Below, one piece after another: positions 1 through 7,203 of a stretch of 20,537 bases of DNA. A program made the translations under genes and the position numbers. Origin of the DNA: a virus; the IMG/VR virus record IMGVR_UViG_3300031565_000481, positions 1 through 20,537 of that record. One strand, 5' to 3'. The stretch's first letter is position 1. Every line of letters starts with the position of its first letter. Under the pieces are notes generated by a model. It made no database searches, was not told the DNA's origin, and saw only the letters and a program-made list of their open reading frames with translations.

Positions 1-2737
1 GTTCCCAACCCTCTTCTGCACCTTGGAATTCTACTTGCCAATTTCTACCCTGTATTATAGTTTGCTTACCAAATCCAATGTCGATATTTTGTTCTGCGGC
101 GGTCGGGTCCATTCTCTTTAAATGTTTCACTAAATCTAATAGCAAAAACTTAGAATCAAAATGGAGCCAAGCTTTATCGGATCCTGATGTTCTTTCGATT
201 GAATCCATTTTAAGTCCCGGAAAGTTTCTAAGGTGCTTTGCTAGTTGAGTAAGATTAATTCCTGAGGATGCTTCTGTAACATGCTCTTCACCAATGCCAA
301 CGTCAGGAACATCACCTGTACCTGCAACGGTAGTCAATTTTCCACGCCCACGCGCAGGGTTAAACGCAGCAATTTTTTTCATTAGTTTGTTATAGTGCCT
401 CATGCTTAACTTACCAAACTTCTTAGTAAGCTTAATTGAACGGGCAGCTAAACTATGTAAATCCATATCTGTTTTAGCATCTTCCCTAGCAAACTCTAAC
501 ATACGAATAAACAATGGGACGTCAACTGTAATGCTATCAACTTTATCGCCTTCAGTAACTGCAGGGTTTGTAGGCACTATTTGTTGCCCGCCTTTCTGTC
601 TGTAACCTAATACTGTGGATGCATCATTTACTTGATCTAAATATTTTGCTTCTGCGTCTGGACTATGTCCTTGCATTGCTAATGCGGCTTCGCTAGCATC
701 TTTAATAATAAACTGTAGTTTATTATGTGGAAGTGTGTGGTAAGGATGACCTTTCAACGGCATAGCAAGACGACCCCTCCTAGCCTCAGGATGCTTGTGC
801 ATTCCGCCCGTCTTCTCATTGCGTCCACCGGCCCAACCATATGCTGTTCGGAAATGTTTTGCTTCATCTAATTCAGTTTCATTGTAACCTTTCATAGGAA
901 CTTTTTCAATTGGAACATCGCTAAAACCTTTGCGGTTATAAGCATCAGCTATTTTAGATGCAAGTTCTACGGGCGCTCCCATTGTAGATGTTACAATCTG
1001 TTTACCGTCACTAGTAACGCCAATAATTTTAGAAACTTTATCACTCACACCAAGTGCATAAAAGTGATCGAATGGTACTTCGTGTCCTTTAGCAAGGTGA
1101 GGTAAAACTCCCGTCTTACGCTGTGGATCATACAACGGAATAGAATCTGCTACGTCTGGTTGACGTTGATATTTGTCTTTACCTTTTTGTGCTTGCTTAG
1201 TGGCAAATTTAGTTTGAATAACATCACTATCTCCGGATTGACCACTGCTTTTTTTAGCACCAAAGTCTACAGGTACTACATCACCTTCATTTGTGTTGTT
1301 TTCAATTGCTGGTAAATCCAAATCAAACTTTAATCTTATAATATTTCTCAACTTATCATACTTTTCAACAGTTGAAAAAATAAGTACAGTATATATTGCA
1401 TTGTTTCCCACTCCTGGGGAAGGATACATTTTCCTCCCATCAGACGAATCAAATATATATTCGTCTTTTTTTATTCCAACGAGTTTTAAATAATTAGGTT
1501 TGGCTATGGTCCTCACAATATTATTAACTAATATCATTGGAACTACTATATATGTTTCGCCCTTAATTGGTTTGTCTGACATGTTAGACAGCGACCTAAA
1601 ATAGTCAACTGAACTTTCTTTATTAGACTCAGTTAAATTACCTTTTATGCAATATTCCTCAAATATTGACATTCTATCTTTCATACTCATTTCGTTGCCC
1701 AGGCTATCCCAAGTAAATTCTCGTCCTTCGGTCGCCACACTCTTAAAAAATTTATGTTGTTTCAATTGGTGCTCCCTTTCATCTCTGGAACTGCCGGACT
1801 TCTTCATCTGTCTTAGGACGTTTTTAATACGGTCATCGTCGAACTTGTCGATTTGAGTTTTACGTTCGCCAGTTGGGGAAACAGTAAATGCATGTTCATT
1901 TACGTTAATTTCTGGTAAATGGAAATTATACTTTAACTTTATAATATTTCTTAATTTATTGTATGATTCAATATTTGAAAAGGTAAATGTTCCTGTTGTT
2001 GATACTCCTCTTAATTGCGGAGCCGGAAATATTATTTCTCCACCGGATGAATAAAATATTAATCCAGTTATACCATTTCCTAAAAATTTCATGTAACTAG
2101 GTGGGTTTAAAGATGTTACTCTATTATCAATTAATACCAATGGAACGACTATATAGGTCTGATTCTCAATAGGATCATCTGACATATTAAATAACGACAT
2201 AAAATATTCCCTACTATTTTCGTCATTGGATTCTATTATATTACCTTTAGTATAGTATTCTTCAAATATTCTGAGTTTATCTTCTACACTCAATCCCTCG
2301 CCCAAATTATTCCAATCTAAATCCTCTAAAGGTTTATCGTCATCATCTTCGACTTTTTCAATTTGATTAAAGCGTACATACCAACCACGGTCATTTTCGT
2401 CGCCGATCCAAGCTTTTCCTGGTTTGTTACCGACTTGACTTACAGTAAAGGTTTCATCCCCTCTATCTGCATATTTAGATGTTAGTTTAACAATGTCGCC
2501 GTTCTTAAATTCGTCTTTTTCTGTTTCTTCACTAACCCAGTCTTTAGCTTGATTATATGCTTCAATGTTATCGAATGTTATTTCAACGTAGTCGCCTAAT
2601 ATATTTTCGTCTATCCAAGTAAGACCATCCATCTGTAGCCATTTTTTAAGCTGGGAGAGAAGTTCGTGGGACACTGTTACCTTACCGGAAAAGCCGTCTT
2701 CAGTTAATGTTTGATCAGAAAAATCAACAACTTTCAT
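1..2737 (-). CDS. Very large phage protein with SH3-like and duplicated domains (partial, runs off left edge)
   Basis: An open frame runs from ATG at 2737 to base 1 without a stop, giving at least 912 codons; the C-terminus lies outside the window. The ATG sits one base after the TAG of the upstream gene, so the two are co-transcribed. Visible layout: an N-terminal segment (1-70) with a YVEITFDNIEAYNQ strand-helix; an SH3/KOW-like stretch (about 77-130, with GDIVKLTS and GWYVRF); a domain present twice (137-286 and 338-488); a central region; and a conserved-looking block around 640-720 containing RLAMPLKGHPYHT and FIIKDASEAALAM. From memory, the latter type of block occurs in long uncharacterised proteins of marine T4-like phages; this was not checked. 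No catalytic motif is recognised. Its position after two probable virion or membrane genes suggests a virion or DNA-injection role, which is inference. Confidence 0.85.
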   Translation of the reverse strand, partial: MKVVDFSDQTLTEDGFSGKVTVSHELLSQLKKWLQMDGLTWIDENILGDYVEITFDNIEAYNQAKDWVSEETEKDEFKNGDIVKLTSKYADRGDETFTVSQVGNKPGKAWIGDENDRGWYVRFNQIEKVEDDDDKPLEDLDWNNLGEGLSVEDKLRIFEEYYTKGNIIESNDENSREYFMSLFNMSDDPIENQTYIVVPLVLIDNRVTSLNPPSYMKFLGNGITGLIFYSSGGEIIFPAPQLRGVSTTGTFTFSNIESYNKLRNIIKLKYNFHLPEINVNEHAFTVSPTGERKTQIDKFDDDRIKNVLRQMKKSGSSRDEREHQLKQHKFFKSVATEGREFTWDSLGNEMSMKDRMSIFEEYCIKGNLTESNKESSVDYFRSLSNMSDKPIKGETYIVVPMILVNNIVRTIAKPNYLKLVGIKKDEYIFDSSDGRKMYPSPGVGNNAIYTVLIFSTVEKYDKLRNIIRLKFDLDLPAIENNTNEGDVVPVDFGAKKSSGQSGDSDVIQTKFATKQAQKGKDKYQRQPDVADSIPLYDPQRKTGVLPHLAKGHEVPFDHFYALGVSDKVSKIIGVTSDGKQIVTSTMGAPVELASKIADAYNRKGFSDVPIEKVPMKGYNETELDEAKHFRTAYGWAGGRNEKTGGMHKHPEARRGRLAMPLKGHPYHTLPHNKLQFIIKDASEAALAMQGHSPDAEAKYLDQVNDASTVLGYRQKGGQQIVPTNPAVTEGDKVDSITVDVPLFIRMLEFAREDAKTDMDLHSLAARSIKLTKKFGKLSMRHYNKLMKKIAAFNPARGRGKLTTVAGTGDVPDVGIGEEHVTEASSGINLTQLAKHLRNFPGLKMDSIERTSGSDKAWLHFDSKFLLLDLVKHLKRMDPTAAEQNIDIGFGKQTIIQGRNWQVEFQGAEEGWE
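1274..1726 (-). repeat. Internal domain duplication, copy 2 (residues 338-488)
   Basis: Second copy of the domain, separated from copy 1 by about 50 residues rich in charged amino acids. It keeps W343, IFEEY, KGN, NMSD, TYIVVP and KLRNII in the same spacing as copy 1 (offset 201 residues). It is also AT-rich (12 G+C in 60 bases from 1321), in contrast to the 36 in 60 bases from 781 further along the same gene. Confidence 0.85.
1880..2329 (-). repeat. Internal domain duplication, copy 1 (residues 137-286)
   Basis: First copy of a roughly 150-residue domain inside the large left-edge protein. Shared landmarks with copy 2 include IFEEY, KGN, NMSD, TYIVVP, KLRNII and LPxI. By hand alignment, 37 of 68 residues are identical over the first half, with no gap. 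The DNA is very AT-rich here (16 G+C in the 60 bases from 2161). Confidence 0.85.
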
Positions 2738-2738
2738 G

Positions 2739-3164
2739 CTACTGTCCTGTTAAGTTTCTTCTAATAATCTCTCTGCGTAGCTTAAGATCTGCAATCTCTC
2801 TTTGGATATCTTCGGGATCTCTGACATGATTTTTAGCTGTTGCGGGAATACTAGGATCGGTCATTATAAATCTTGCTCTTCTTGTTTCAGCAATTAAATA
2901 TTTAATACGGTCGTCATAGTATTCTAATTGGAATACTAGATTCTGTTGCTGTTGTTTCTTGGAAAAATCAATTTGGCTTTTTTGGTTCTCTAAGATCTGT
3001 TTAACATCACCGGCGTGAGCATAATTGCGATCAACATATAAAACTCCGCCTCCGATTACAGAGATAGTTGAAAACACCCCAAGGCTAATATACAGAACTA
3101 GCTTAATATTCTTTAATAGTGAGTCTTTAATACTAGTTTTTTTTACTGTGTCGGTAGTAGCCAC
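2739..3164 (-). CDS. Small membrane-anchored coiled-coil protein (141 aa), unknown function
   Basis: A GTG start at 3164 directly follows the TAA of the upstream gene and has a strong AGGAG seven bases upstream, which settles the start. The protein has a lysine-containing cytoplasmic-type N-terminus, one hydrophobic segment at about residues 21-43 and then a long charged helical region (about 53-140, rich in Q, K, E and R) likely to form a coiled coil. There is no signal-peptidase motif that I can recognise, so it is probably an anchored inner-membrane protein. It lies between a 150-aa unknown and the giant left-edge gene, all in one transcript. It could be a holin-like, spanin-like or virion-assembly membrane factor; nothing in the sequence decides between these. 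Confidence 0.8.
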   Translation of the reverse strand: MATTDTVKKTSIKDSLLKNIKLVLYISLGVFSTISVIGGGVLYVDRNYAHAGDVKQILENQKSQIDFSKKQQQQNLVFQLEYYDDRIKYLIAETRRARFIMTDPSIPATAKNHVRDPEDIQREIADLKLRREIIRRNLTGQ

Positions 3165-3617
3165 TTACTGTCTCCTACTTAATGCTTGTTTCGCCATTTG
3201 GTCAACGCGGTTTAGCTTCGGTACTCTACCGTTTCCTCCCTGCTGAGGATCCATTTGTTGCTGTGGCTGAGGCTGAGGTTCTGCAAACGGCTGATCTGTG
3301 GATGGCGCCGCACCATCCACAGGATCTGTGTTAATCACAGGATCTGTTTTATCAAACTCGTCGCCAACTGGTTTTAGTTTTACAGTCTTGTCGTCGAAAC
3401 TAGAAATTAGATTTTGAATTGTGGGTAACTTATTAGCGGATACCAATGCTTCGTAGGAGAATGGAACACCTGATTTCTGAATCATCGAAACCAGTTCTGT
3501 TGTACTAATGTCTAACGGAGCATTAAAATTATGAGCCCTATACCGTAAGAAGCTCAAAATCCCAATTAAAGAACTCTCAATTGGTGATTTGCTTGAACTA
3601 AATTCATACAGTCTCAT
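3165..3617 (-). CDS. Conserved-type phage protein, unknown (150 aa), Q/P-rich C-terminus
   Basis: The ATG at 3617 overlaps the TAA of the upstream gene in a TAATG junction, implying translational coupling. The first 75 residues look folded and helical (ESSLIGILSFLRYRA, ELVSMIQKSG), with the pattern of a small winged-helix or helical adaptor. The rest is low complexity, with a repeated NTDPVDG-type stretch and a run of P and Q residues before a basic tail. No family is recognised. The neighbours are a zinc-ribbon protein upstream and a membrane protein downstream, all apparently in a virion or assembly operon. Confidence 0.75.
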   Translation of the reverse strand: MRLYEFSSSKSPIESSLIGILSFLRYRAHNFNAPLDISTTELVSMIQKSGVPFSYEALVSANKLPTIQNLISSFDDKTVKLKPVGDEFDKTDPVINTDPVDGAAPSTDQPFAEPQPQPQQQMDPQQGGNGRVPKLNRVDQMAKQALSRRQ

Positions 3618-4654
3618 TATCTCTTTTCTCTACCCAGAGGATTGGCTCCTCCAACTGCTGCGTCCGATCCAGTAAAGTCATCACCAACTACTGAATCTAT
3701 TTCACTGTCTAAGCCTGATGCTGTTGGATCCATTCCGTCTGTTGGATCCATTCCGTCTGTTGGCATTCCCATGTCGTCGGATTGTTCTCCGGCCAATTCT
3801 CTAGTTGCGGCGTCAATCTGTTCTCTAGTTTGACGAAGTGTATCAAGCAACGAGTTCAATGAGGCAGTAACTTCACTATTAAACTTCGATGCTTCGTTAC
3901 TACCGATTTCATTTCTAATAGTATCTGTTAACGGTGGAATGTCTTCATTAACCATTCCGCCAACGTCTTCCAACATGCCTTGCAATCTATCTACTAAATC
4001 CTTAGAAGCTAGAATTGCTTGAGCCTGTTCGACTTCGCCTTCAGTTAATGCTTTGCCTCGCGCAGCAAAAAACTTACGCATTTCTTGTTCGTTGAATTCT
4101 TTCTTTACTGTAAGTTTTGCAAGAGCTTCTTTCAAAGTGTCCAGGTAACGTGCAGGAATTGCTTTACCAGCTTCACTCATTTCTACTGCCCGTTGCAACT
4201 TTTGGTGGTCTACTTTGGTTATCATAATTTTTCTCTCTCTGTTTTCTATAACTGGTTTATTTTCAAACTGTTTACTTTCTACACCGGTAGCTTTTTCAGC
4301 TGCGGAATGTTGATCGGCTTTGCAGTCTGGGCATCGCGCATGTTCACCGTATTCAGGTGTAAACATTTTGTGACATACCTTACATTTGCTCTGCTCATCA
4401 CTCTTGTCATTTTCTTTAAGATAACTTTTTAAGCTATCACGAACTAAAATTAGGTTCGAAAAGTGTGAACTTCTTTCGGTAAGAAGATTGCCGTTGGCTT
4501 TTTTGTAGGACCTGATATTCTCATCTACTTTTGCAAGTAGAATGTTGGCTTTTTCCAAAGTTAAATGTTTGGTGTTGAATCCGAAACCAAACTTTTGCCT
4601 TACTTTTCTGTTCAGCAAATCACTGGAAAAACTACCTAATTCACCTAATTTCAT
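3617..4654 (-). CDS. Zinc-ribbon, helical phage protein (345 aa), probable virion/assembly protein
   Basis: The ATG at 4654 has AGGA eight bases upstream. The N-terminal 80 residues are helical; a four-cysteine zinc ribbon follows (C91, C94, C108, C111, in CKVC and CPDC knuckles); then a basic linker and a long helical region (about 140-285, with ELAGEQ and LDTLRQTREQIDAATR). The C-terminal 50 residues are acidic and low complexity, with a DPTDGM repeat encoded by an 18-base tandem repeat. No enzymatic motif is seen. The combination of helices and acidic tail resembles scaffold or structural proteins, but this is inference from composition and position. Confidence 0.75.
   Translation of the reverse strand: MKLGELGSFSSDLLNRKVRQKFGFGFNTKHLTLEKANILLAKVDENIRSYKKANGNLLTERSSHFSNLILVRDSLKSYLKENDKSDEQSKCKVCHKMFTPEYGEHARCPDCKADQHSAAEKATGVESKQFENKPVIENRERKIMITKVDHQKLQRAVEMSEAGKAIPARYLDTLKEALAKLTVKKEFNEQEMRKFFAARGKALTEGEVEQAQAILASKDLVDRLQGMLEDVGGMVNEDIPPLTDTIRNEIGSNEASKFNSEVTASLNSLLDTLRQTREQIDAATRELAGEQSDDMGMPTDGMDPTDGMDPTASGLDSEIDSVVGDDFTGSDAAVGGANPLGREKR
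3723..3758. repeat. Perfect 18-bp tandem repeat, two units plus a 5-base third
   Basis: The unit gttggatccattccgtct occurs at 3723-3740 and 3741-3758, followed by gttgg. On the minus strand it encodes a six-residue DPTDGM-type repeat in the acidic tail of the 345-aa protein. Being a multiple of three, unit gain or loss would keep the frame. Confidence 0.95.
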
Positions 4655-4657
4655 AAA

Positions 4658-5152
4658 TCAAATCCTTTTTTGATATTTAGTCAAAAAACAATATTTTTTG
4701 ATTGTTTCTAGCACCTGTTTTATCTTCCCTTGCACTACAATAAGCTTGTGCTCTACTACCTGAGATTTGAAGGGGTCGGTGGTTACTGTCCGTTTCATCA
4801 CGCTTTCTAGCACTGCTTGGTCGTTTTTTAGGAAGAATAGTTCCCTGTCTAATTTTTCGACCTTAATAATGCCCATAATATCGTTAGCTAGCAGTGAGAT
4901 CACATAGAGGATAGCACATTGTTTAGTGTAAAATTCTTTAACTGGGACTAAATTGTGGGAGACAAGTACCTTCTCGTCCTCTAAAGTAATGATATAATCT
5001 TTAATTTGAAAGTTCTTGGAATCCCACGGGAGAATAACAAAACTCTTTGCCGTGTTAATATTAGCCAACTCTGCAGCTATCAGATTCTGAAGTTCTTCAA
5101 TAACGTCTTTATTTTGTTTCTGTGGCTTCTGTGGCCGTTTTGTTCGTCGCAT
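4658..5152 (-). CDS. Unknown phage protein (164 aa)
   Basis: The start at 5152 is supported by an AGGA six bases upstream of the ATG, even though this makes the gene overlap the end of its upstream neighbour by 44 bases. It has a basic N-terminus (MRRTKRPQKPQKQNK), a hydrophobic-helical middle (YVISLLANDIMGIIKV) that looks like a buried amphipathic helix rather than a membrane segment, and a helical C-terminus. No motif is recognised. The length and layout suit a small head or tail assembly factor in this operon, but the sequence gives no direct support for a function. Confidence 0.7.
   Translation of the reverse strand: MRRTKRPQKPQKQNKDVIEELQNLIAAELANINTAKSFVILPWDSKNFQIKDYIITLEDEKVLVSHNLVPVKEFYTKQCAILYVISLLANDIMGIIKVEKLDRELFFLKNDQAVLESVMKRTVTTDPFKSQVVEHKLIVVQGKIKQVLETIKKYCFLTKYQKRI
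4673..4680 (-). promoter_or_regulatory. Candidate late-type promoter box CTAAATAT
   Basis: The minus strand reads CTAAATAT 18 bases before the start of the 345-aa gene, resembling the T4 late box TATAAATA. It lies inside the last codons of the upstream gene, so it may be a coding coincidence; the same word also occurs inside genes elsewhere. Confidence 0.3.
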
Positions 5153-5552
5153 TATCTATCCTTTGAAATTCATAAGCACTTATGCCGATAATAATAGTTA
5201 TCAATAAAGCTATCACTCCGAGGGCATATTTTAAAACTTGGTCGCTACTAGATCTTACTCTTGCTAAGTCTTGTTCCTGACTTTGAGTTTTGGTTGTAAA
5301 GAGTCTCTCTTTAATGTCGTTGACAGTCCGCTCAATGTGAGAAGTACGTTCTTCTAAATTATCAAGTTTTCTATCCAAGTTCTTATACCTCTCTGCACAA
5401 AGTACGACATGTGCTTCAAGGTCACGTTTTTCTATATCGTCCGTCATATAACCCTTTTCAATTACAAATTCTAAATACTCGATGTCTCGAGGGGGAACAA
5501 AATTAACGTGCCTAGTTAAGCCTATGTTTGCCTGTACGATAATATTTACCAC
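5109..5552 (-). CDS. Coiled-coil protein with C-terminal membrane segment; XhlA/holin-accessory-like
   Basis: The central region (about 40-90) has a coiled-coil heptad pattern around AERYKNLDRKLDNLEERT, and residues about 107-127 are strongly hydrophobic (LGVIALLITIIIGI), followed by a short polar tail. This coiled coil plus C-terminal anchor is the layout of XhlA-type hemolysin/holin-associated phage proteins; the assignment is by architecture only. Two starts are possible: GTG at 5552, which leaves a 15-base gap but has no clear ribosome site, and ATG at 5447 (M36), which has AAAAGGG four bases upstream and gives 112 aa, a more usual length for this class. The upstream 35 codons look coding, so the longer form is listed. 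Confidence 0.65.
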   Translation of the reverse strand: MVNIIVQANIGLTRHVNFVPPRDIEYLEFVIEKGYMTDDIEKRDLEAHVVLCAERYKNLDRKLDNLEERTSHIERTVNDIKERLFTTKTQSQEQDLARVRSSSDQVLKYALGVIALLITIIIGISAYEFQRIDNATNKTATEATETK

Positions 5553-5567
5553 AAATTCTAATCTATT

Positions 5568-6092
5568 CTATTGCAGTATTTCTTCAAAGTGAATATTTTT
5601 ATTGTTTCCGAACGATTGAAAAATGGGGTATTTAATTTTAGCTGTTTCAGTCAGGTCTAAGATACACGGAATTAAATTTACATCTGCCGGCAATAGCAAC
5701 AAGGATTCGCCGTCCTTTTTATAGACGTCGATATGTTCTACTGCAAATGTAAACGTCCATACTTTACGTTTACCCTTAAACGATTTTCCAAAACAACCTA
5801 GTTCTTGTAAATCTACTAAATTATCTATTGGTACTTGAAGGTGTGTAATTTGGCTTTTAAGGCCGATTGTTTGAATAATAGTTTCAAAATTCCGTTGTTG
5901 GTTTCTAGATCTGCTCCAAGATATTTCATCATCAATAACTTGATCGGCGTCATCAATAAAATCGGGCGCACTTGGTTTAAAATTACTTACAATTCCTGTT
6001 TTGGTGATATCAATTAAGGAATAACAGACGATTGGATTTTGTACATCCTCTGTGGACTCAAGGGTACCTGCGGATCCGTGGGTTTTTATCAT
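5568..6092 (-). CDS. Unknown phage protein (174 aa)
   Basis: The ATG at 6092 is the first start in the frame and has no Shine-Dalgarno sequence; a late-type CTAAATA box ends only six bases before it, so the message may be nearly leaderless. The N-terminal third is polar and acidic (DFIDDADQVIDDE), and the rest alternates beta-like strands (KVWTFTFAVEHIDVYK, LLLLPADVNLIPCILDL). No transmembrane helix, signal peptide or catalytic motif is seen. It is the first gene after a strong terminator and so opens the leftward operon that contains the membrane and zinc-ribbon proteins. A tail or baseplate component is possible, on position only. Confidence 0.7.
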   Translation of the reverse strand: MIKTHGSAGTLESTEDVQNPIVCYSLIDITKTGIVSNFKPSAPDFIDDADQVIDDEISWSRSRNQQRNFETIIQTIGLKSQITHLQVPIDNLVDLQELGCFGKSFKGKRKVWTFTFAVEHIDVYKKDGESLLLLPADVNLIPCILDLTETAKIKYPIFQSFGNNKNIHFEEILQ

Positions 6093-6097
6093 CAGTC

Positions 6098-6105
6098 ATA
6101 TTTAG
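6098..6105 (-). promoter_or_regulatory. Candidate late promoter box CTAAATAT upstream of the 174-aa gene
   Basis: The minus strand reads CTAAATAT in the short gap between a terminator and the ATG at 6092. There is no recognisable -35 element, as in T4 late promoters. The box ends six bases before the ATG, so the predicted start of transcription is at or next to the first codon. Confidence 0.5.
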
Positions 6106-6127
6106 TGAGTTAGAAACTATAGAGAAT

Positions 6128-6157
6128 AAAAAAGGGCGAGTAAAAACTCGCCCTTTT
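6128..6157 (-). terminator. Rho-independent terminator after the 107-aa gene
   Basis: An 11-bp perfect stem (AAAAGGGCGAG at 6147-6157 pairing with 6130-6140 on the minus strand) with a six-base loop, followed on the minus strand by a T run. It lies 20 bases past the stop of the 107-aa gene and separates it from the next operon. Confidence 0.9.
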
Positions 6158-6177
6158 CGTTGCGTAAAAAACTTAGA

Positions 6178-6501
6178 TTACGCAAATACTGCGCCTGATA
6201 GTCCTGTATGAACAGTAGTTGCAGGTGTGTTACCTGAAATTGCTGCTGCTAGGGCTGTATCAAGTACTGCTGCGTTTGCTGACAAACCTTCGACTGCAAA
6301 ACGAACTGCAGACGTTGCTGGAGTTCCTACGATCGTAACTGTACCGTACTGCTCAACCACACGCATAGCAATTTCTAAGTTGCTATCTACTGCGGTTGGA
6401 GTAGTATCGATACCTGTCGAATCAATAAGTACCCAATCAATGTCGCGGCCGATTAATTCAATCGCTCCGGTTCCGCCATTTACTCTTGTTAAACCTGGCA
6501 T
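6178..6501 (-). CDS. Small, probably abundant virion protein (107 aa), unknown family
   Basis: The ATG at 6501 has a strong AGGAG with ideal spacing, a structured leader with a late-type box upstream, and a strong terminator just after the gene, so it forms a single-gene, highly expressed unit. The protein opens with MPGLTRVNGGTGAIELIGRD, is rich in small residues (A, T, G, V) and has alternating hydrophobic strands typical of a beta-rich fold; there is no membrane segment or catalytic motif. Strong expression signals and composition suggest a structural subunit such as a head decoration or fibre-associated protein, but I cannot name a family. Alternative: a late-expressed regulatory or host-modifying protein. 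Confidence 0.75.
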   Translation of the reverse strand: MPGLTRVNGGTGAIELIGRDIDWVLIDSTGIDTTPTAVDSNLEIAMRVVEQYGTVTIVGTPATSAVRFAVEGLSANAAVLDTALAAAISGNTPATTVHTGLSGAVFA

Positions 6502-6524
6502 AATAATTTCTCCTATTTTTAAAT

Positions 6525-6540
6525 GACACCTTACGATGTC
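6525..6540 (-). ncRNA. 5' leader hairpin with GUAA tetraloop upstream of the 107-aa gene
   Basis: The minus strand reads GACATC-GTAA-GGTGTC, a six-pair stem (one U-G pair) closed by a GNRA-type loop, located in the leader between the late-type box and the ribosome site. Such a leader hairpin could stabilise a highly expressed mRNA; that role is inference. Confidence 0.5.
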
Positions 6541-6550
6541 TTTGTTAATA

Positions 6551-6558
6551 ATATTTAG
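6551..6558 (-). promoter_or_regulatory. Candidate late promoter box CTAAATAT upstream of the 107-aa gene
   Basis: The minus strand reads CTAAATAT in the non-coding gap about 50 bases upstream of the ATG at 6501. It is preceded by GA, as in the box at 4673-4680. Its intergenic position ahead of a strongly translated gene makes it the most credible late box in the window. Confidence 0.55.
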
Positions 6559-6582
6559 TCTAATAGAAGAAAAAAGCAGGTA

Positions 6583-7203
6583 TTAGTTATTTTTCCAGCC
6601 AAACTTGATTACTTTGTGTCTAGCAGACTGTTTATAATGCCAGTGAACGTCTGTGAATGTGCCCATACTGTCGAGCATTCTACTTATTCTTTCTGCCATG
6701 TCCATTAGCTCATTCGGTTCAATATCATACAAATTAGTTAATGCACGACGCACATGACTAACCACACCTTCTTGTACTCTTAAGTCTGATTGTAATTGAT
6801 AGAATAAGGATCTATCCTGGGACTGCTGTACGGGCCCGCGATTTCCTATAGCTAATTCCTGAAAATAACGTTTTAACGCCATCATCGGCACACTAATTCC
6901 ATTGTCGTTTGATAAACGTATTCTAACTTCCCAGTCCGTCAGTGCAGCAATTAAATTGTGTAAGTCGGTAGCATAACTTCTTATTCCTTTGAAGCTGCCG
7001 TAATGGAATGTATCCTTCGAATACTTTTGAACGTAATATGGATCGACAATTCGAAGTATTTCTAGCATTAGTAGATTAAGAAATAAAATCTTAGCAAGCT
7101 CGCTCACGGACTTGCCCTTTAACTCCGATTCATATCTAAATAAACGAGCTTCGGTTAACTCCTCGATAAACTTACAAGGATGATTGCTTACGACTTCTTC
7201 CAT
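6583..7203 (-). CDS. Unknown helical phage protein (206 aa)
   Basis: The ATG at 7203 lies within the last 16 bases of the upstream gene, so translation is likely coupled. The protein is predominantly helical (ELAKILFLNLLMLEILRIV, LHNLIAALTDWEVRIRL, MALKRYFQELAI) with a basic C-terminus ending KFGWKNN. The leucine-rich helix at about 36-55 looks amphipathic rather than membrane-spanning. No motif is recognised. It closes the operon that carries the replication enzymes and the ligase-like gene and is followed by an 80-base regulatory gap before the 107-aa gene. Confidence 0.75.
   Translation of the reverse strand: MEEVVSNHPCKFIEELTEARLFRYESELKGKSVSELAKILFLNLLMLEILRIVDPYYVQKYSKDTFHYGSFKGIRSYATDLHNLIAALTDWEVRIRLSNDNGISVPMMALKRYFQELAIGNRGPVQQSQDRSLFYQLQSDLRVQEGVVSHVRRALTNLYDIEPNELMDMAERISRMLDSMGTFTDVHWHYKQSARHKVIKFGWKNN

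Noticed and set aside
402-1856. Three plus-strand frames of 66-69 codons over the left-edge gene
   Set aside because: The minus strand carries one uninterrupted frame of at least 912 codons here with protein-like composition and an internal duplication, so the plus frames are shadows.
2471-2478. Another CTAAATAT late-type word on the minus strand
   Set aside because: Inside the SH3-like region of the large protein, far from any start. It shows that this word occurs by chance here, and I lowered confidence in the coding-region box at 4673 for that reason.
2893-2906. 14-bp perfect palindrome ATTAAATATTTAAT
   Set aside because: Within the coding sequence of the 141-aa protein and composed only of A and T; chance in AT-rich DNA is likely, and no promoter is close.
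3723-3763. Possible short CRISPR-like repeat
   Set aside because: Units abut without spacers and encode a protein repeat.
4085-4432. Plus-strand frame of 115 codons, phenylalanine/cysteine-rich
   Set aside because: Antisense to the zinc-ribbon protein; its composition is the mirror of lysine/glutamate-rich helices on the other strand.
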